A stretch of DNA of 64,000 nt from Chloroflexota bacterium (GCA_016235445.1 JACRLB010000028.1:53427-117426), one strand, 5' to 3'; shown: positions 47,595 through 57,228, counted from the stretch's first letter. Numbers and translations are program-made. Notes: a model not told the origin generated them from the letters alone.

Positions 47595-47766
47595 GGTAGT
47601 GGTTAAATTGTAAGTGATGGCAATTTTCAAATCTGCAACCGAACTTCTTTTTTAACGCGAATGGCGCGAATTTGGCGAATTTCGCCAATATTTTCTGAAA
47701 ATTCGCGTTATTCGCCCATTAGCGAAATTCGCGTTAAGAACTGTCACTTGCTTTTTATCCACTACC
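47595..47766. repeat. Imperfect inverted-repeat element carrying the CTTAACGCGAAT/ATTCGCGTTAAG core
   Basis: GGTAGTGGTTAAATTGTAAGTGA... / ...TCACTTGCTTTTTATCCACTACC; core TTAACGCGAATGGCGCGAA...TTCGCGTTAA. Confidence 0.6.
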
Positions 47767-47884
47767 AAAAAATGTTCGGGCTATTCCTGACCAATACAGA
47801 AATTCGCGAAAATTCGCGTAATTCGCGGCTAAAAGATTTTGAACTGCATAAATCCTATAATACTAAACGAGAGGATACTGCCAA

Positions 47885-48709
47885 TTAAACAGAATCAGTT
47901 GCCCCGTCAGGAATGAGGCGGGGTTTGGCTGGTTTTCTGCGCGGGGGAAGCCCATCCAGAAATTGCTTCAACAGATTCGCAACTTCATCAGGTTGTTCGA
48001 GCATTACCATGTGACCCGCGTGGTCGACGATATGCAGTCTGGAATTCGAGATTCCATCCCGCAGAGATTCTGAAAATTTGGGGGGTGTCATTTTATCCTG
48101 CGCGCCGCAGATGACCAGCGCGGGGGCGGTTATTTTTTCGAGTTGATCGATCACGTTGAATTCATTGCACGCTAGAAAATCGCCGAGCAAAACGGGCGGG
48201 CGCATTTTCAACAGGCGCTGTCTTGAAAGTTGAAGCAGGTTTTGCGGGGCGTTTTCACTGAAACAATTTGTGTTGATCAAACCCACTGCTGACTCGAAGG
48301 TGTTGGGGTTGCCCGCAGTTTCAAGGATGCTGGCGGCCACGCGCATTTTCGCGCCGCCGCCCAGCAAGGCCAGCCCTGCAACTTTTTTTGGATACTTCAA
48401 AGCAAGCGTGAGCGCAATGGCGCTGCCCATGGATATTCCCACGATGACTGCCGCGCGGATTTTCAGTGCGTTCATGAAAGCGATGACATCATCCGCGTAG
48501 GCTTCGATGGATTGCCTGCCCGCGCCTTCGGATTGCCCATGCCCGGGCAGGTCTGGCGCGTGGATGGTTTCGCCCGCCAGCCTGCGAATTTGCGGAGGCC
48601 ATGATAAATGATTGCCGCCCGCGCCGTGGATCAGGATGACGGGCGGGCGATTGGGTCTGGCATCTTCTGCCGCGTGGGAAAAATAATAAAGTCCGGCGGA
48701 GGCGGGCAT
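47885..48709 (-). CDS. Alpha/beta hydrolase
   Basis: PPVILIHGAGGNHLSWPPQIRRLA...VIVGISMGSAIALTLAL; Asp/His region 'ICGAQDKMTPP...VDHAGHMVMLEQP'. Confidence 0.88.
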   Translation of the reverse strand: MPASAGLYYFSHAAEDARPNRPPVILIHGAGGNHLSWPPQIRRLAGETIHAPDLPGHGQSEGAGRQSIEAYADDVIAFMNALKIRAAVIVGISMGSAIALTLALKYPKKVAGLALLGGGAKMRVAASILETAGNPNTFESAVGLINTNCFSENAPQNLLQLSRQRLLKMRPPVLLGDFLACNEFNVIDQLEKITAPALVICGAQDKMTPPKFSESLRDGISNSRLHIVDHAGHMVMLEQPDEVANLLKQFLDGLPPRRKPAKPRLIPDGATDSV

Positions 48710-50484
48710 TATTTGGTTTTGGCTTTTGAATGGCGCGGGTGATGTACGCGGTCTGCGGCGTCTTCGGTGAGGGGGATAAACACCTGCACTTTTGTGCCTT
48801 TCCCTTCGGCAGAGTCGATTTGCAGGAGGCCGTTGACCAGTTCGGCGCGTTCGCGCAGGTTGACCATGCCAAGGCTGGAATTGGAGCGTTTGTCGTAGGA
48901 TTGCGACATGGCTTTCACATCGAATCCCACGCCGTTATCGCTGATCTCGAGCAGGGCGATTCCAACTTCCACCTGGCTCAGGCGCACGGTGATGGCTTCA
49001 GCGGCGGCATGTTTGCGGGCGTTGTTGACAGCCTCTTCGATGATGTAAAAGATGACGCCCTGCTTGCCCATCTCCAACTGGCTGGTGATGCGTTCATCAA
49101 TGTTGACGATCACTTTTTGAGTGAAGGTTTCCATCATTTTGTCCGCCATGGCTTGGACGGCGGCTGTCAACCCCTGTGATTCGAGGATGAGCGGGCGCAG
49201 GGTGAAGAGCATGTGGCGGATCTCTTTGGTGGTGCGGTGCGCCAGTTCCTCCAGTTTGACGATTTCCTCGGTTGCGGCTTTTACGTCCTTGGTCAACATA
49301 CGGCGGGTGATGTTAAGCCGCATTGCCATGGCCGCAACAGACTGGGTGGGGCCGTCGTGCAGGTCGCGCGCCAGTTTCTTGCGCGCCTCTTCATGGACTT
49401 CGACCATGCGTTCCTTTTCCTCGACCAGGTCCTGGTACAGGCGCGCATTCTGGATGGCGATCACCGCCTGCCTGCCGATGATGTCGAGCAGTTTCAGGCG
49501 GTCTGAATTAAAGTAGCCCGCGTTTGGGTGGGCGAACAACAAAACGCCATAGACGTTGAAGCCACTGCGCAGTGGAAAACAATATCCGCTGATGCAGTTC
49601 CTGAGCGCAATCACCCGCCCCAGTTCAGGGTCGTAGCCAATATCTTTGAAGGTAATCGGCTCGCCTTCGTCCAATGCTTTTTTCAGCACGCCTTCCGCCC
49701 CGTCGAAGGTGACGCGCATATCGGCGCTGGTAAAACGGCGGGCGGAGCCGATGCGTAATTTGCCGCCGTTGAACAACATCACCGCGCCCACCAGCGGGTC
49801 GCTGACCAATTGATCGGGGTCGGGGTTGAGCGCGGCGGCGCTCATGTTCAACGCCGAATCGAGCACGCGTTTATAGCTCAAGGTGGAGGAAAGGGTGGAG
49901 GTGAGTTCGTAAATGGCGCGCAGGCGTTCGCTTTGAATAGCGCCTTTCTTTTCTTCTGAATCCATCCAGAGGGCGCGGTTCTTCCGCATATGTTCCATCA
50001 TGCGGCGGCCAAGAAAACCGAACACAAAACTCAGCCCAACCATGATCGCGGAAATTAGAATGGCAAGGAAAAAATTCCCGTCCGATTGAAAGCCCACATA
50101 CAAGACGACGGTGGAAAATAAGACCGAAGCGATCAATGCCCCGAAAATCTCGAAATAAATGGAACCAGTCAGGATCGGCAACAACCCCGTCCAAAACGCG
50201 GGGCCGCGCAAGCCGCCCTGCACCCAGAAAAAAGCCCCCGCCAGAATCAAATCCACGGCGATGTTAAGGCGGCGATGAAAACGAATGCGGGCATTCAAGC
50301 TCGCCATGGCGGTCATGCTGAGGTTCCAAATAATCATTAAGCCCAGCGGCCAGGTGGAGCCGATATCCAGCTTTAGCGCGAGGCCAAGCGAAACGATCAG
50401 ACCCACCAGCATGATCCAGCGTAATGATATGGCAAACCAGTCTGCCATGTAGGGGGTGTCAAATTTGCGCATCATACCAGCCAA
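48709..50484 (-). CDS. Membrane sensor histidine kinase, GAF + HisKA_3 (NarL/DegS-type)
   Basis: N-terminal TM helices; 'RKKLARDLHDGPTQSVAAMAMRLN'; HATPase 'EEAVNNARKHAAAEAITV...ISDNGVGFDV'. Confidence 0.88.
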   Translation of the reverse strand: MAGMMRKFDTPYMADWFAISLRWIMLVGLIVSLGLALKLDIGSTWPLGLMIIWNLSMTAMASLNARIRFHRRLNIAVDLILAGAFFWVQGGLRGPAFWTGLLPILTGSIYFEIFGALIASVLFSTVVLYVGFQSDGNFFLAILISAIMVGLSFVFGFLGRRMMEHMRKNRALWMDSEEKKGAIQSERLRAIYELTSTLSSTLSYKRVLDSALNMSAAALNPDPDQLVSDPLVGAVMLFNGGKLRIGSARRFTSADMRVTFDGAEGVLKKALDEGEPITFKDIGYDPELGRVIALRNCISGYCFPLRSGFNVYGVLLFAHPNAGYFNSDRLKLLDIIGRQAVIAIQNARLYQDLVEEKERMVEVHEEARKKLARDLHDGPTQSVAAMAMRLNITRRMLTKDVKAATEEIVKLEELAHRTTKEIRHMLFTLRPLILESQGLTAAVQAMADKMMETFTQKVIVNIDERITSQLEMGKQGVIFYIIEEAVNNARKHAAAEAITVRLSQVEVGIALLEISDNGVGFDVKAMSQSYDKRSNSSLGMVNLRERAELVNGLLQIDSAEGKGTKVQVFIPLTEDAADRVHHPRHSKAKTK

Positions 50485-50543
50485 TCATATCAAAAATGCA
50501 CAGGAAGACAACTTGAATGACGTTACAGCTAATTTACACGTTA

Positions 50544-51272
50544 TCAGGCATCATACTTCATGCGGGGCAAAAACGAAGCCAGTTTCTCTTTTAAGACCTG
50601 TTGCTGTCCATCATTATAGGAAGAACGGAAGCGGCCAATCTTACCCTTGTAAAAATGGAGTCCCTGCTGGCCGTTCGACACCCCGGGACGATACTGCTCG
50701 ATCACTTTTTGAACCTCGAACCTGTTCCCGTCCAATTTGAGATAATTCACCAGGCGGACAGATTCCTCGTCATAATTTATCAGCAGGTCTTCGTAACGGG
50801 CAACCAGCACATTCTTCTCGCTCATCCACCGCTCCCAAATGTGGACGTATTCCATCATAAAATCCACGCTCTTTTCAAAATCGGAGAGATGCGAGAAGGC
50901 GTTCGGGCGTCCCTTCGTGAGCGCGCGCTGACCAAAGTCATACGCGGAGAGCATGGCGTCGCGCGGGTCGCGGTAAATGTATGTGATGCGGAGCAGGCCC
51001 AAAGCAGAGAGAAGACGCGAGGCGCGGGTTGGCGCGGCGTGAGCCTTGATCACGAAGGTATTCCCAAACAAAGCGGGCAGGGCCGCCATCCCCAGCCTGC
51101 GGGCAGACAAAACACCGATGTTGCAATTGACTTCGGTGAAAATATTTTGCAGGCGGTATTTCTCGCGGATGTCATGCGCATCGGCACAGCCTGTGGTTTT
51201 CATGAGATCATGAATGAGATTGTAGTGCCAGCCTGATCCCGCGCGCGGCATCCCAACGGAAAGAACGATCAT
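50544..51272 (-). CDS. Sulfotransferase domain protein
   Basis: IVLSVGMPRAGSGWHYNLIHDLM (PAPS 5'-phosphosulfate loop-like); 'ITYIYRDPRDAMLSAYDFG'. Confidence 0.75.
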   Translation of the reverse strand: MIVLSVGMPRAGSGWHYNLIHDLMKTTGCADAHDIREKYRLQNIFTEVNCNIGVLSARRLGMAALPALFGNTFVIKAHAAPTRASRLLSALGLLRITYIYRDPRDAMLSAYDFGQRALTKGRPNAFSHLSDFEKSVDFMMEYVHIWERWMSEKNVLVARYEDLLINYDEESVRLVNYLKLDGNRFEVQKVIEQYRPGVSNGQQGLHFYKGKIGRFRSSYNDGQQQVLKEKLASFLPRMKYDA

Positions 51273-52708
51273 TAGACTTCCTTGTTCGATGAAGTAGCAG
51301 ACAGCCCCACCAGTATGCCAGAAACCAGCCAGATATTCGGCGTGGTGAGCGAATCCTGGGTGAAATTATAAAAGGTGATTGCCAGCCATGCAAATACCCC
51401 GGCAGTGGCGGCAAAACGCGCCCAAACCTCTTTGCGGAGCAGAAGGGACAGCATATCACCAAGCGCATAAAATTGAAATGCGAGGAACAAAACGAATCCG
51501 AACAACCCTGTTTCAGCCAGCAGGCGCACGTACAGATTTTTCGGGTTGGGGTACAGGCGGCTTTCAGGGTTCAATTGTTTCGCAATTTCAGGCACGCTGG
51601 TCAATGACCAGTCCGGCAGGTTTGGGTAGATATAAAATCCGCTCGCGCCAAGCCCCACCCCTGTGAGCGGATATTCCTCGAAGGCGGCAAATGCCGCAGT
51701 GGAATATGCGCCGCGCGCGCCCGCGTTGATATCCACCATGTATTCGCTCAGGCTGGCGGCATCGGTCTGCCATAGGCGGCGAAAGAGTCCTTTTTGATTC
51801 AGGAAGAGAAACGAACCAACCAGCGCGCCAAAGATTGCAACGATCACCCCAACGCGAAAGAGCTTGTCGAAGATGCGTCCGCGAAAGCCAACGATGAACC
51901 ATGCCCACATCGAGCGAATGACATCGCGGCCAAGGAATAAAAACGTCAACCCTGCGGCGGCCACCGTGGTCAACAATCCGCCGCGCGAGTAGGTGGCTAA
52001 CAGCATCAGCGAAGAGAATGCCAGTAGAACAGGTTCCAGCCACTTCACGCGGGTGAGGCGGTACTTCGTCAGCACGGATGCAAATAGAAACGGGATGAAG
52101 ATCGTGGCGAGTTGTCCCGCGAGCCAGGCAGGTTCATACGCAAAGCCTGAGATGCGGTTCGTGCGGACAAGCTCGCGCATGGAAAACGCAAGTTGCCAAT
52201 GCGTGACCATTTCTTTTTCGAGCAAGCCGGTATAAAAAGTGACGGCCTGCAAAGCGCTCCAGGCGATGTCCAAACACAGGCCGGCCAAAATCCATTTGAC
52301 TGAAAAACGCAAATCGGATTCGTCCCTGTTCATCCACACCGCGCTGATAAAGAACGCCAGGCCGATGAGGAGAGTTGCCAATGCGCGGATCGCCCGCCCG
52401 AAATATTCCTGCCCGCGCAAGGGGATCGGATCGATCAGCGCCCCAAAGCTGGTTGCAAAAACTATAAACAGGATCAACGCCCCAAGCGCCACGAATGCGC
52501 CCGCCCAGTGCAGGTTAATTTTTTGGCGTAATGCAAGGATAATCAAAAGCGGCAACAGCAACGCCAGCGGATACAACGCCAGCGGGCGGACCAGCGTGCC
52601 TTCGCCCAAAAATGGAAACCAGCGAAAACTGGTGACGGGCAAAGTGAGCATGGCCACAGCCCACAGGATGCGGGGAAATTTATTCGAGCTAACGGGAAAT
52701 TGTTTCAT
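51272..52708 (-). CDS. O-antigen ligase / polymerase-like multi-TM protein (Wzy_C-like)
   Basis: Many TM helices; 'TYSRGGLLTTVAAAGLTFL', 'YPLTGVGLGASGFYIY...PKNLYVRLLAETGLFGFVLFLAF'. Confidence 0.8.
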   Translation of the reverse strand: MKQFPVSSNKFPRILWAVAMLTLPVTSFRWFPFLGEGTLVRPLALYPLALLLPLLIILALRQKINLHWAGAFVALGALILFIVFATSFGALIDPIPLRGQEYFGRAIRALATLLIGLAFFISAVWMNRDESDLRFSVKWILAGLCLDIAWSALQAVTFYTGLLEKEMVTHWQLAFSMRELVRTNRISGFAYEPAWLAGQLATIFIPFLFASVLTKYRLTRVKWLEPVLLAFSSLMLLATYSRGGLLTTVAAAGLTFLFLGRDVIRSMWAWFIVGFRGRIFDKLFRVGVIVAIFGALVGSFLFLNQKGLFRRLWQTDAASLSEYMVDINAGARGAYSTAAFAAFEEYPLTGVGLGASGFYIYPNLPDWSLTSVPEIAKQLNPESRLYPNPKNLYVRLLAETGLFGFVLFLAFQFYALGDMLSLLLRKEVWARFAATAGVFAWLAITFYNFTQDSLTTPNIWLVSGILVGLSATSSNKEV

Positions 52709-52716
52709 TATTTTTT

Positions 52717-53229
52717 GGACGCTGATGAACGCTGAAAAACGCAGATTTAAAGATTGTTTTTAGCGGCAAGCCATTCCTTCCTGCTGTTGTCGAAAGATCG
52801 GCGTTTTGTTTCGGGTTTCGGGCCAAAATTCAGCAACAGCCCAACTTCATAAGGCGTCGCTTTCAAATAATTCAACAGTTGGGCTTCGTGTTCTACAACA
52901 AGGGTCTTGACTGATTTTAATTCCAGAATCACCAAGTCATTCACAATAATATCGGCATAATATTTTCCGATCAAATGGCTCTCGTAATAAACTTCTATTG
53001 GCTTTTCTGTATCTGGAACAAGTCCGCGTTTTTTCAATTCGATCACCATGGCTTTGCCATAAATATCCTCAAGAAAACCATAACCCAATTTGGAATACAC
53101 ATCATAGAACGCGCCGATGATCTGTTCGGTCAAATCAGAGTGTTTATACAAAACCCCGTTATATAAAGGCCTTCTATCCATCTGTCCTCCAATCAAAACA
53201 TCAGCGTTCATCAGCGTTTTTCAGCGTCC
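52717..53229. mobile_element. Candidate mobile module: GxxExxY nuclease-like gene bracketed by inverted ACGCTGATGAACGCTG repeats
   Basis: GGACGCTGATGAACGCTGAAAAACGCAGAT (52717-52746) vs reverse complement of 53199-53229 GGACGCTGAAAAACGCTGATGAACGCTGATG. Confidence 0.5.
52747..53181 (-). CDS. GxxExxY protein (PD-(D/E)XK-like superfamily)
   Basis: 'LTEQIIGAFYDVYSKLGYGFLEDIYGKAMVIELKKRGL'; D..ExK-like 'YYADIIVNDLVILELKSVK'; start at MDRRPLYN. Confidence 0.85.
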   Translation of the reverse strand: MDRRPLYNGVLYKHSDLTEQIIGAFYDVYSKLGYGFLEDIYGKAMVIELKKRGLVPDTEKPIEVYYESHLIGKYYADIIVNDLVILELKSVKTLVVEHEAQLLNYLKATPYEVGLLLNFGPKPETKRRSFDNSRKEWLAAKNNL

Positions 53230-53840
53230 TGATTTTTGGGGTTAATAAATAGCACAACACACGCAGCAAGCATGAGGAAACCTGTGGAGCCTGCCAGAAA
53301 ATATGCGCTTAGTGGAATACTGCGTTCAGTGGGGACTTTTTCCGTTTGGGTGGCTTCGAGTTTTACAAATTCATTGATGTTCCCCACTGCTATTTCCGCT
53401 TGAACGCGCTGGACGAATATCTCGGCCCAGGCGGCGGCAAGCGCGGCGGCGGTTTGCGGGTCGCTGTCGTCCGCGTAGAAATGCCAGCCTGCTTCGGCGG
53501 GTTGGCTGAGCTGTAATGTATGGCCACGCAGGTCTTCAAACGGGATGGCAAATTCAGACGACAACTGACTCATGATCTCATCATGCAAGGCAATCTCTTC
53601 CAGCTTGCGGGATTCACGCTCGAGATAGTAAAACTGCTGACGGTCGGTATCCTGCGGCCAGGCTTGCTCGAGGTTGAAATCCACGTTGACGGTGGCGCGC
53701 GCTCGATACGGCGGCGGGGCGATAAAATAAACTGCCGCGCCGAGCAACGCGCCGAGCATTGCGCCCAATATCCAAAAGCGCCAGGCGCGCAGGAGGCGGA
53801 TGAGGTCTTCGAGGGAGGGGGAGGAGAGGAGGAAATTCAT
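53211..53840 (-). CDS. Wzz-type chain-length determinant-like protein
   Basis: Start MNFLLSSPSLEDLIRLLRAWRFWILGAMLGALLGAAVYFIAPPPYRARATVNVD, C-terminal TM. Confidence 0.75.
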   Translation of the reverse strand: MNFLLSSPSLEDLIRLLRAWRFWILGAMLGALLGAAVYFIAPPPYRARATVNVDFNLEQAWPQDTDRQQFYYLERESRKLEEIALHDEIMSQLSSEFAIPFEDLRGHTLQLSQPAEAGWHFYADDSDPQTAAALAAAWAEIFVQRVQAEIAVGNINEFVKLEATQTEKVPTERSIPLSAYFLAGSTGFLMLAACVVLFINPKNQDAEKR

Positions 53841-53886
53841 GGTTGAGGTTATAGTAATTGGTAATTGGTAATTGGCCAATTATCAA

Positions 53887-54702
53887 TTACGCATTCCTTT
53901 TTATTCGCCACTTCCAGAGCGGGCCTGTGATTTTTCTTAAATAGTATTTTGCCACAATCAGGGAGAAAAAACCACCGCCATCGCGGTAATGCACGCGCAG
54001 CATTTCGTCCCAGCCGCGCACGTCGGCGACGTTGGTTTTGCTGGTGGTGTGGATACGGAAATTCGCCCAGACTTTGCCCGGCAAATATTGGATGCGCGCG
54101 CGCGCGGCGATGCGCGTCCACAGATCGTAGTCCATTGCGAAATAAAAGGAGGGGTCGAGCGGGCCAAGCTCCCGCCAGTATTTTGCGCGAAAGAACATCG
54201 TCTGCTGGGGGATGTGGACGAAGCCCTCGCGCAGGCGGCGGTAATCGGTTTGCGCCGATTTGAATTTGCCGATCACCCTGTCATCTTCATTGATGAAATT
54301 GCAGTCGGCGTACACCAGCGCCACGTCTGGGTTTTCGATGAGATATTTTATAGCCTGAGCCACTGCGCCTGGGTTGTAAGTATCGTCCGAATTGATCCAC
54401 GCGAGGATTTCGCCTTTTGCGCGATTGAAGCCCTTGTTGATCGCATCGGTCTGACCTTTGTCCTGTTCGCTGACCCACCAGGCGATTTTGTGCTTTTGGG
54501 GGCCAGAAGCGGACAGCAAGCTGTCCGACTCCAGAGTGTGTTTTTTGATGACATCCACACTGCCGTCTTTCGAGCCGCCGTCCACGATGATGTATTCGAT
54601 GTTCGGGTAATCCTGCGTAAGCACAGATTGAATTGTCTTTTCAAGGAACTGGGCCTGGTTAAAGGAGGGGGTGATGATGGAGATGAGAGGGGGAGGGGGC
54701 AT
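53887..54702 (-). CDS. Glycosyltransferase family 2
   Basis: PLISIITPSFNQAQFLEKTIQSVLTQDYPNIEYIIVDGGSKDGSVDVI...KGQTDAINKGFNRAKGEILAWINSDD. Confidence 0.92.
   Translation of the reverse strand: MPPPPLISIITPSFNQAQFLEKTIQSVLTQDYPNIEYIIVDGGSKDGSVDVIKKHTLESDSLLSASGPQKHKIAWWVSEQDKGQTDAINKGFNRAKGEILAWINSDDTYNPGAVAQAIKYLIENPDVALVYADCNFINEDDRVIGKFKSAQTDYRRLREGFVHIPQQTMFFRAKYWRELGPLDPSFYFAMDYDLWTRIAARARIQYLPGKVWANFRIHTTSKTNVADVRGWDEMLRVHYRDGGGFFSLIVAKYYLRKITGPLWKWRIKRNA
54503..54536. repeat. Palindromic repeat apparently inserted in frame in the GT2 gene
   Basis: CCAGAAGCGGACAGCAAGCTGTCCGACTCCAGAG; reverse complement CTCTGGAGTCGGACAGCTTGCTGTCCGCTTCTGG resembles 29278 TTCTGGAGTCCATCAGCTTGCTGATGGAC. 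Confidence 0.65.
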
Positions 54703-54744
54703 GGGGTTTAGTTGTCAGTTGGTGTGGAGATTGGAGATTGGAGA

Positions 54745-55665
54745 TTACCATTCAGTGTCTGAGTAGAAGAGGTGGGAAACGGGTTCGGTGATTTTGCGGA
54801 TGTGGGTGATCTCTGCGGGGGTTAATATTTTTTTCCAATTTTCGAGGCTGGCGCGGCTGTCTAGTTTGACGGAGTGGGTTTTGCTCCTGGCAAGCCTGGC
54901 GGGGTTTTCGGAACTGCTGGAGTTGAGGATCGTTTTTTTTACTTTTTCGTCAAAGGTCAGGCCGAGGGATTCGTACAGGGGTTTGTATCCTGCAAGGGGG
55001 TCGAGGGAAAGGTCTTCGTGGCGGACAATGTTGAATTGGGGAGTCAACTGTCGGGTGGAATGAACGAAGCGGTAGATCATCCGCCAGAGCAATGCGGCCT
55101 GGCTGACGATGTCTACAGGTTGGATCGCTTCCATGTCGGCGCGGTCGGCTTGCAAATGATCGCGCATGAGCAGGGGTTGGTTGAGCAGGTTGTTAAAGTC
55201 AAAGGTCCAGTTCAGGCGTTTGAGACTGCTGGCAAATGCGGCCGGGTGGCGGACGGTGACGACAACGCGGCAATTCAATTTTTTTGCAAACCAGGGGGTT
55301 GAAAAAACAGCAAAAGGGTCTTTGAGCAGGATGCGCTGACCGTGCATGGAGCCGATGAAGAAGGTGTGAAAATCGCGGCCCATGCGCAGGAAGTCTCTGT
55401 GCGAGCGGATGGATTTGATTTCGAGCCAGGTGTGATATTGAAAATTAAACAGTTCTTGAAAGGCGGGGAGGTATTCCGATTCGTTTTCATCGTGAATGCA
55501 GGTGTACCAATGTCTGACGGGGGTGCGGAATACGCCAGGGCGGTGCAAGACGTTCAACGGCTCGCTGATGTAGGCGGTATCGGCATCGGCGGCAAGCATT
55601 TTGCCAACCCAGGTTGTGCCACTGCGATGCGCGCCTGTGACGAGGATGGGGTTTTGATCACTCAC
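54745..55665 (-). CDS. Sulfotransferase family protein (probable GTG start at 55665)
   Basis: VSDQNPILVTGAHRSGTTWVGKMLAADADTAYISEP; 'VVVTVRHPAAFASSLKRL'. Confidence 0.82.
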   Translation of the reverse strand: MSDQNPILVTGAHRSGTTWVGKMLAADADTAYISEPLNVLHRPGVFRTPVRHWYTCIHDENESEYLPAFQELFNFQYHTWLEIKSIRSHRDFLRMGRDFHTFFIGSMHGQRILLKDPFAVFSTPWFAKKLNCRVVVTVRHPAAFASSLKRLNWTFDFNNLLNQPLLMRDHLQADRADMEAIQPVDIVSQAALLWRMIYRFVHSTRQLTPQFNIVRHEDLSLDPLAGYKPLYESLGLTFDEKVKKTILNSSSSENPARLARSKTHSVKLDSRASLENWKKILTPAEITHIRKITEPVSHLFYSDTEW

Positions 55666-57106
55666 TGAAATAGTCCTTGATCTCTTCCGGGTGAACTGAA
55701 AAGGTGGCGATTGAATTGACGCCGTAATATTCAGCCGCACAACGATTGACCCAGAAATTGGCCTGCAAATCCAATTCCTTTGTGCCTTCATAGCCGTCCA
55801 GCGCTGGGATGGCGAGGTCTGTTTCGCCTGCTGTGATGAGGCTGTGGAGATAGGCTTCGCGCTCATCCCAGCGCTGGGCCCACAAGCGGCGTTCGGGATA
55901 GGTTTGCACAGGCTGTCGTATCATCCAAAAGGGGTAGAGCATGGCTAACGCGGCAATGAGAATGGCAGCTTGCGGCGCAAATTTCGGGAGCTTGCTTTGC
56001 GCGGCCACAACCCCAATGCAAACTCCAAGCGAAAGCAGGGCGGCGTTCAAAACAAAATGGGCAGGGAAGCGAACGCGCTCGACGGGGTAGGACTGTCCGT
56101 AGGCGCTGGGGGCAACGATGGCAAAGATCAGTCCATAGGCGATGAGAGGGATTAACACAAAGACCAGCCAAAAACGCGGGCCAATCTTGCGGTTCGGTCT
56201 TTCGATAAAAAGCAGGCAGGAAGCCAGCGCAGAAATACCGAAGAGAGCCAGGGATGGAGTCGGTAGAATGCTGAGGGTATCAATAATGAAAGACCAGGTA
56301 TATTGAAGGGAGCGGGAGAGAACGAGGAAAGACGAAGGCGTATCTTCGCTGATGCGCAGGGAGTTGGCGGGCGCAAAGAGCATGGCAAGCAGGGCGGCGA
56401 ATGCGCCGATGAGCATGGCTGTGAGCAGGGTCCATGCGGGTTTGCGGCGGGGAGATTTGTCGAAGAAGAAGATGGCAAGCGCTGCCAGCAGGAGGGCTGT
56501 GATATGAAATGCGCCGATGGTTTCGGAGAGTCCGCCGATGAAAAAAGATATAAACACAAAAGGCACAAAGTATACAAAGGTGGAACGGCCAAGGCGAATG
56601 ACATTTACAAGCCAGGCGGCAAGCAAGGTGAAGAAAACCAGCGGGGTGAAATACGTCACCTGCCCCGGACGCCAATACACAGACTGGAAAAGATTAGGGC
56701 TCATGTAAAAGGTGAAGACCGCCAGAAGCTCGGCGGCCAGCAAAAGGACAGGGAGGTTTAATTTCAAGCCGTAGAGTTTGTTGGTTTCACTGAACAGCCA
56801 GAACAGGCCGCCGACCCATAGCACAATCAACAAGGCGGGGATGTAGGCGACATTGCGCGGACCGAAGAGTTCCCACAAGCCGAGCACGAAGAGGTTGGAA
56901 AAACGGTTCGAGGTGAAAAGATATTTGTTCCAACTGGCGGTGAAGATGTTGCCTGAGTTCAAATCCACGAGCAGGCAGTAATCGTCGGACATGTAGCGGG
57001 TGAAGGTTCCGAAGTACATGTAGACGGCAATGGCAACCGATGCCGCCAGCGCGCCAAGCCAGGGCAGGTATTTTATGATGTGGGAACGGGTGGAAGGGAT
57101 AAGCAT
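55658..57106 (-). CDS. Multi-TM membrane protein (DUF6056-like, glycosyltransferase-like)
   Basis: About 12 TM helices; 'FTRYMSDDYCLLVDLNSGNIFTASWNKYLFTSNRFSN'. Confidence 0.65.
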   Translation of the reverse strand: MLIPSTRSHIIKYLPWLGALAASVAIAVYMYFGTFTRYMSDDYCLLVDLNSGNIFTASWNKYLFTSNRFSNLFVLGLWELFGPRNVAYIPALLIVLWVGGLFWLFSETNKLYGLKLNLPVLLLAAELLAVFTFYMSPNLFQSVYWRPGQVTYFTPLVFFTLLAAWLVNVIRLGRSTFVYFVPFVFISFFIGGLSETIGAFHITALLLAALAIFFFDKSPRRKPAWTLLTAMLIGAFAALLAMLFAPANSLRISEDTPSSFLVLSRSLQYTWSFIIDTLSILPTPSLALFGISALASCLLFIERPNRKIGPRFWLVFVLIPLIAYGLIFAIVAPSAYGQSYPVERVRFPAHFVLNAALLSLGVCIGVVAAQSKLPKFAPQAAILIAALAMLYPFWMIRQPVQTYPERRLWAQRWDEREAYLHSLITAGETDLAIPALDGYEGTKELDLQANFWVNRCAAEYYGVNSIATFSVHPEEIKDYFSE

Positions 57107-57171
57107 GGGTTAAAGTTTCGACTCTTTATTGGACACGGATAACACAGACGGCGCTGAAAAAAATACGGATC

Positions 57172-57206
57172 AGGATTTACGCAGTTCAAAATCTTTAGCC
57201 GCGAAT
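57172..57206. repeat. Partial copy of the 41756 repeat family (reverse orientation)
   Basis: AGGATTTACGCAGTTCAAAATCTTTAGCCGCGAAT. Confidence 0.7.
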
Positions 57207-57228
57207 TTGCGCGAATATTTGTATCTTC

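Noticed and set aside
48730-49758. Plus-strand ORFs opposite the histidine kinase
   Set aside because: Antisense shadow ORFs; kinase motifs on the minus strand are unambiguous.
54745-55866. Long N-terminal extension of the second sulfotransferase (MSAKPISTASSQQAK...)
   Set aside because: Extension overlaps the upstream membrane-protein gene; GTG at 55665 directly precedes the conserved NPILVTGAHRSGTTW.
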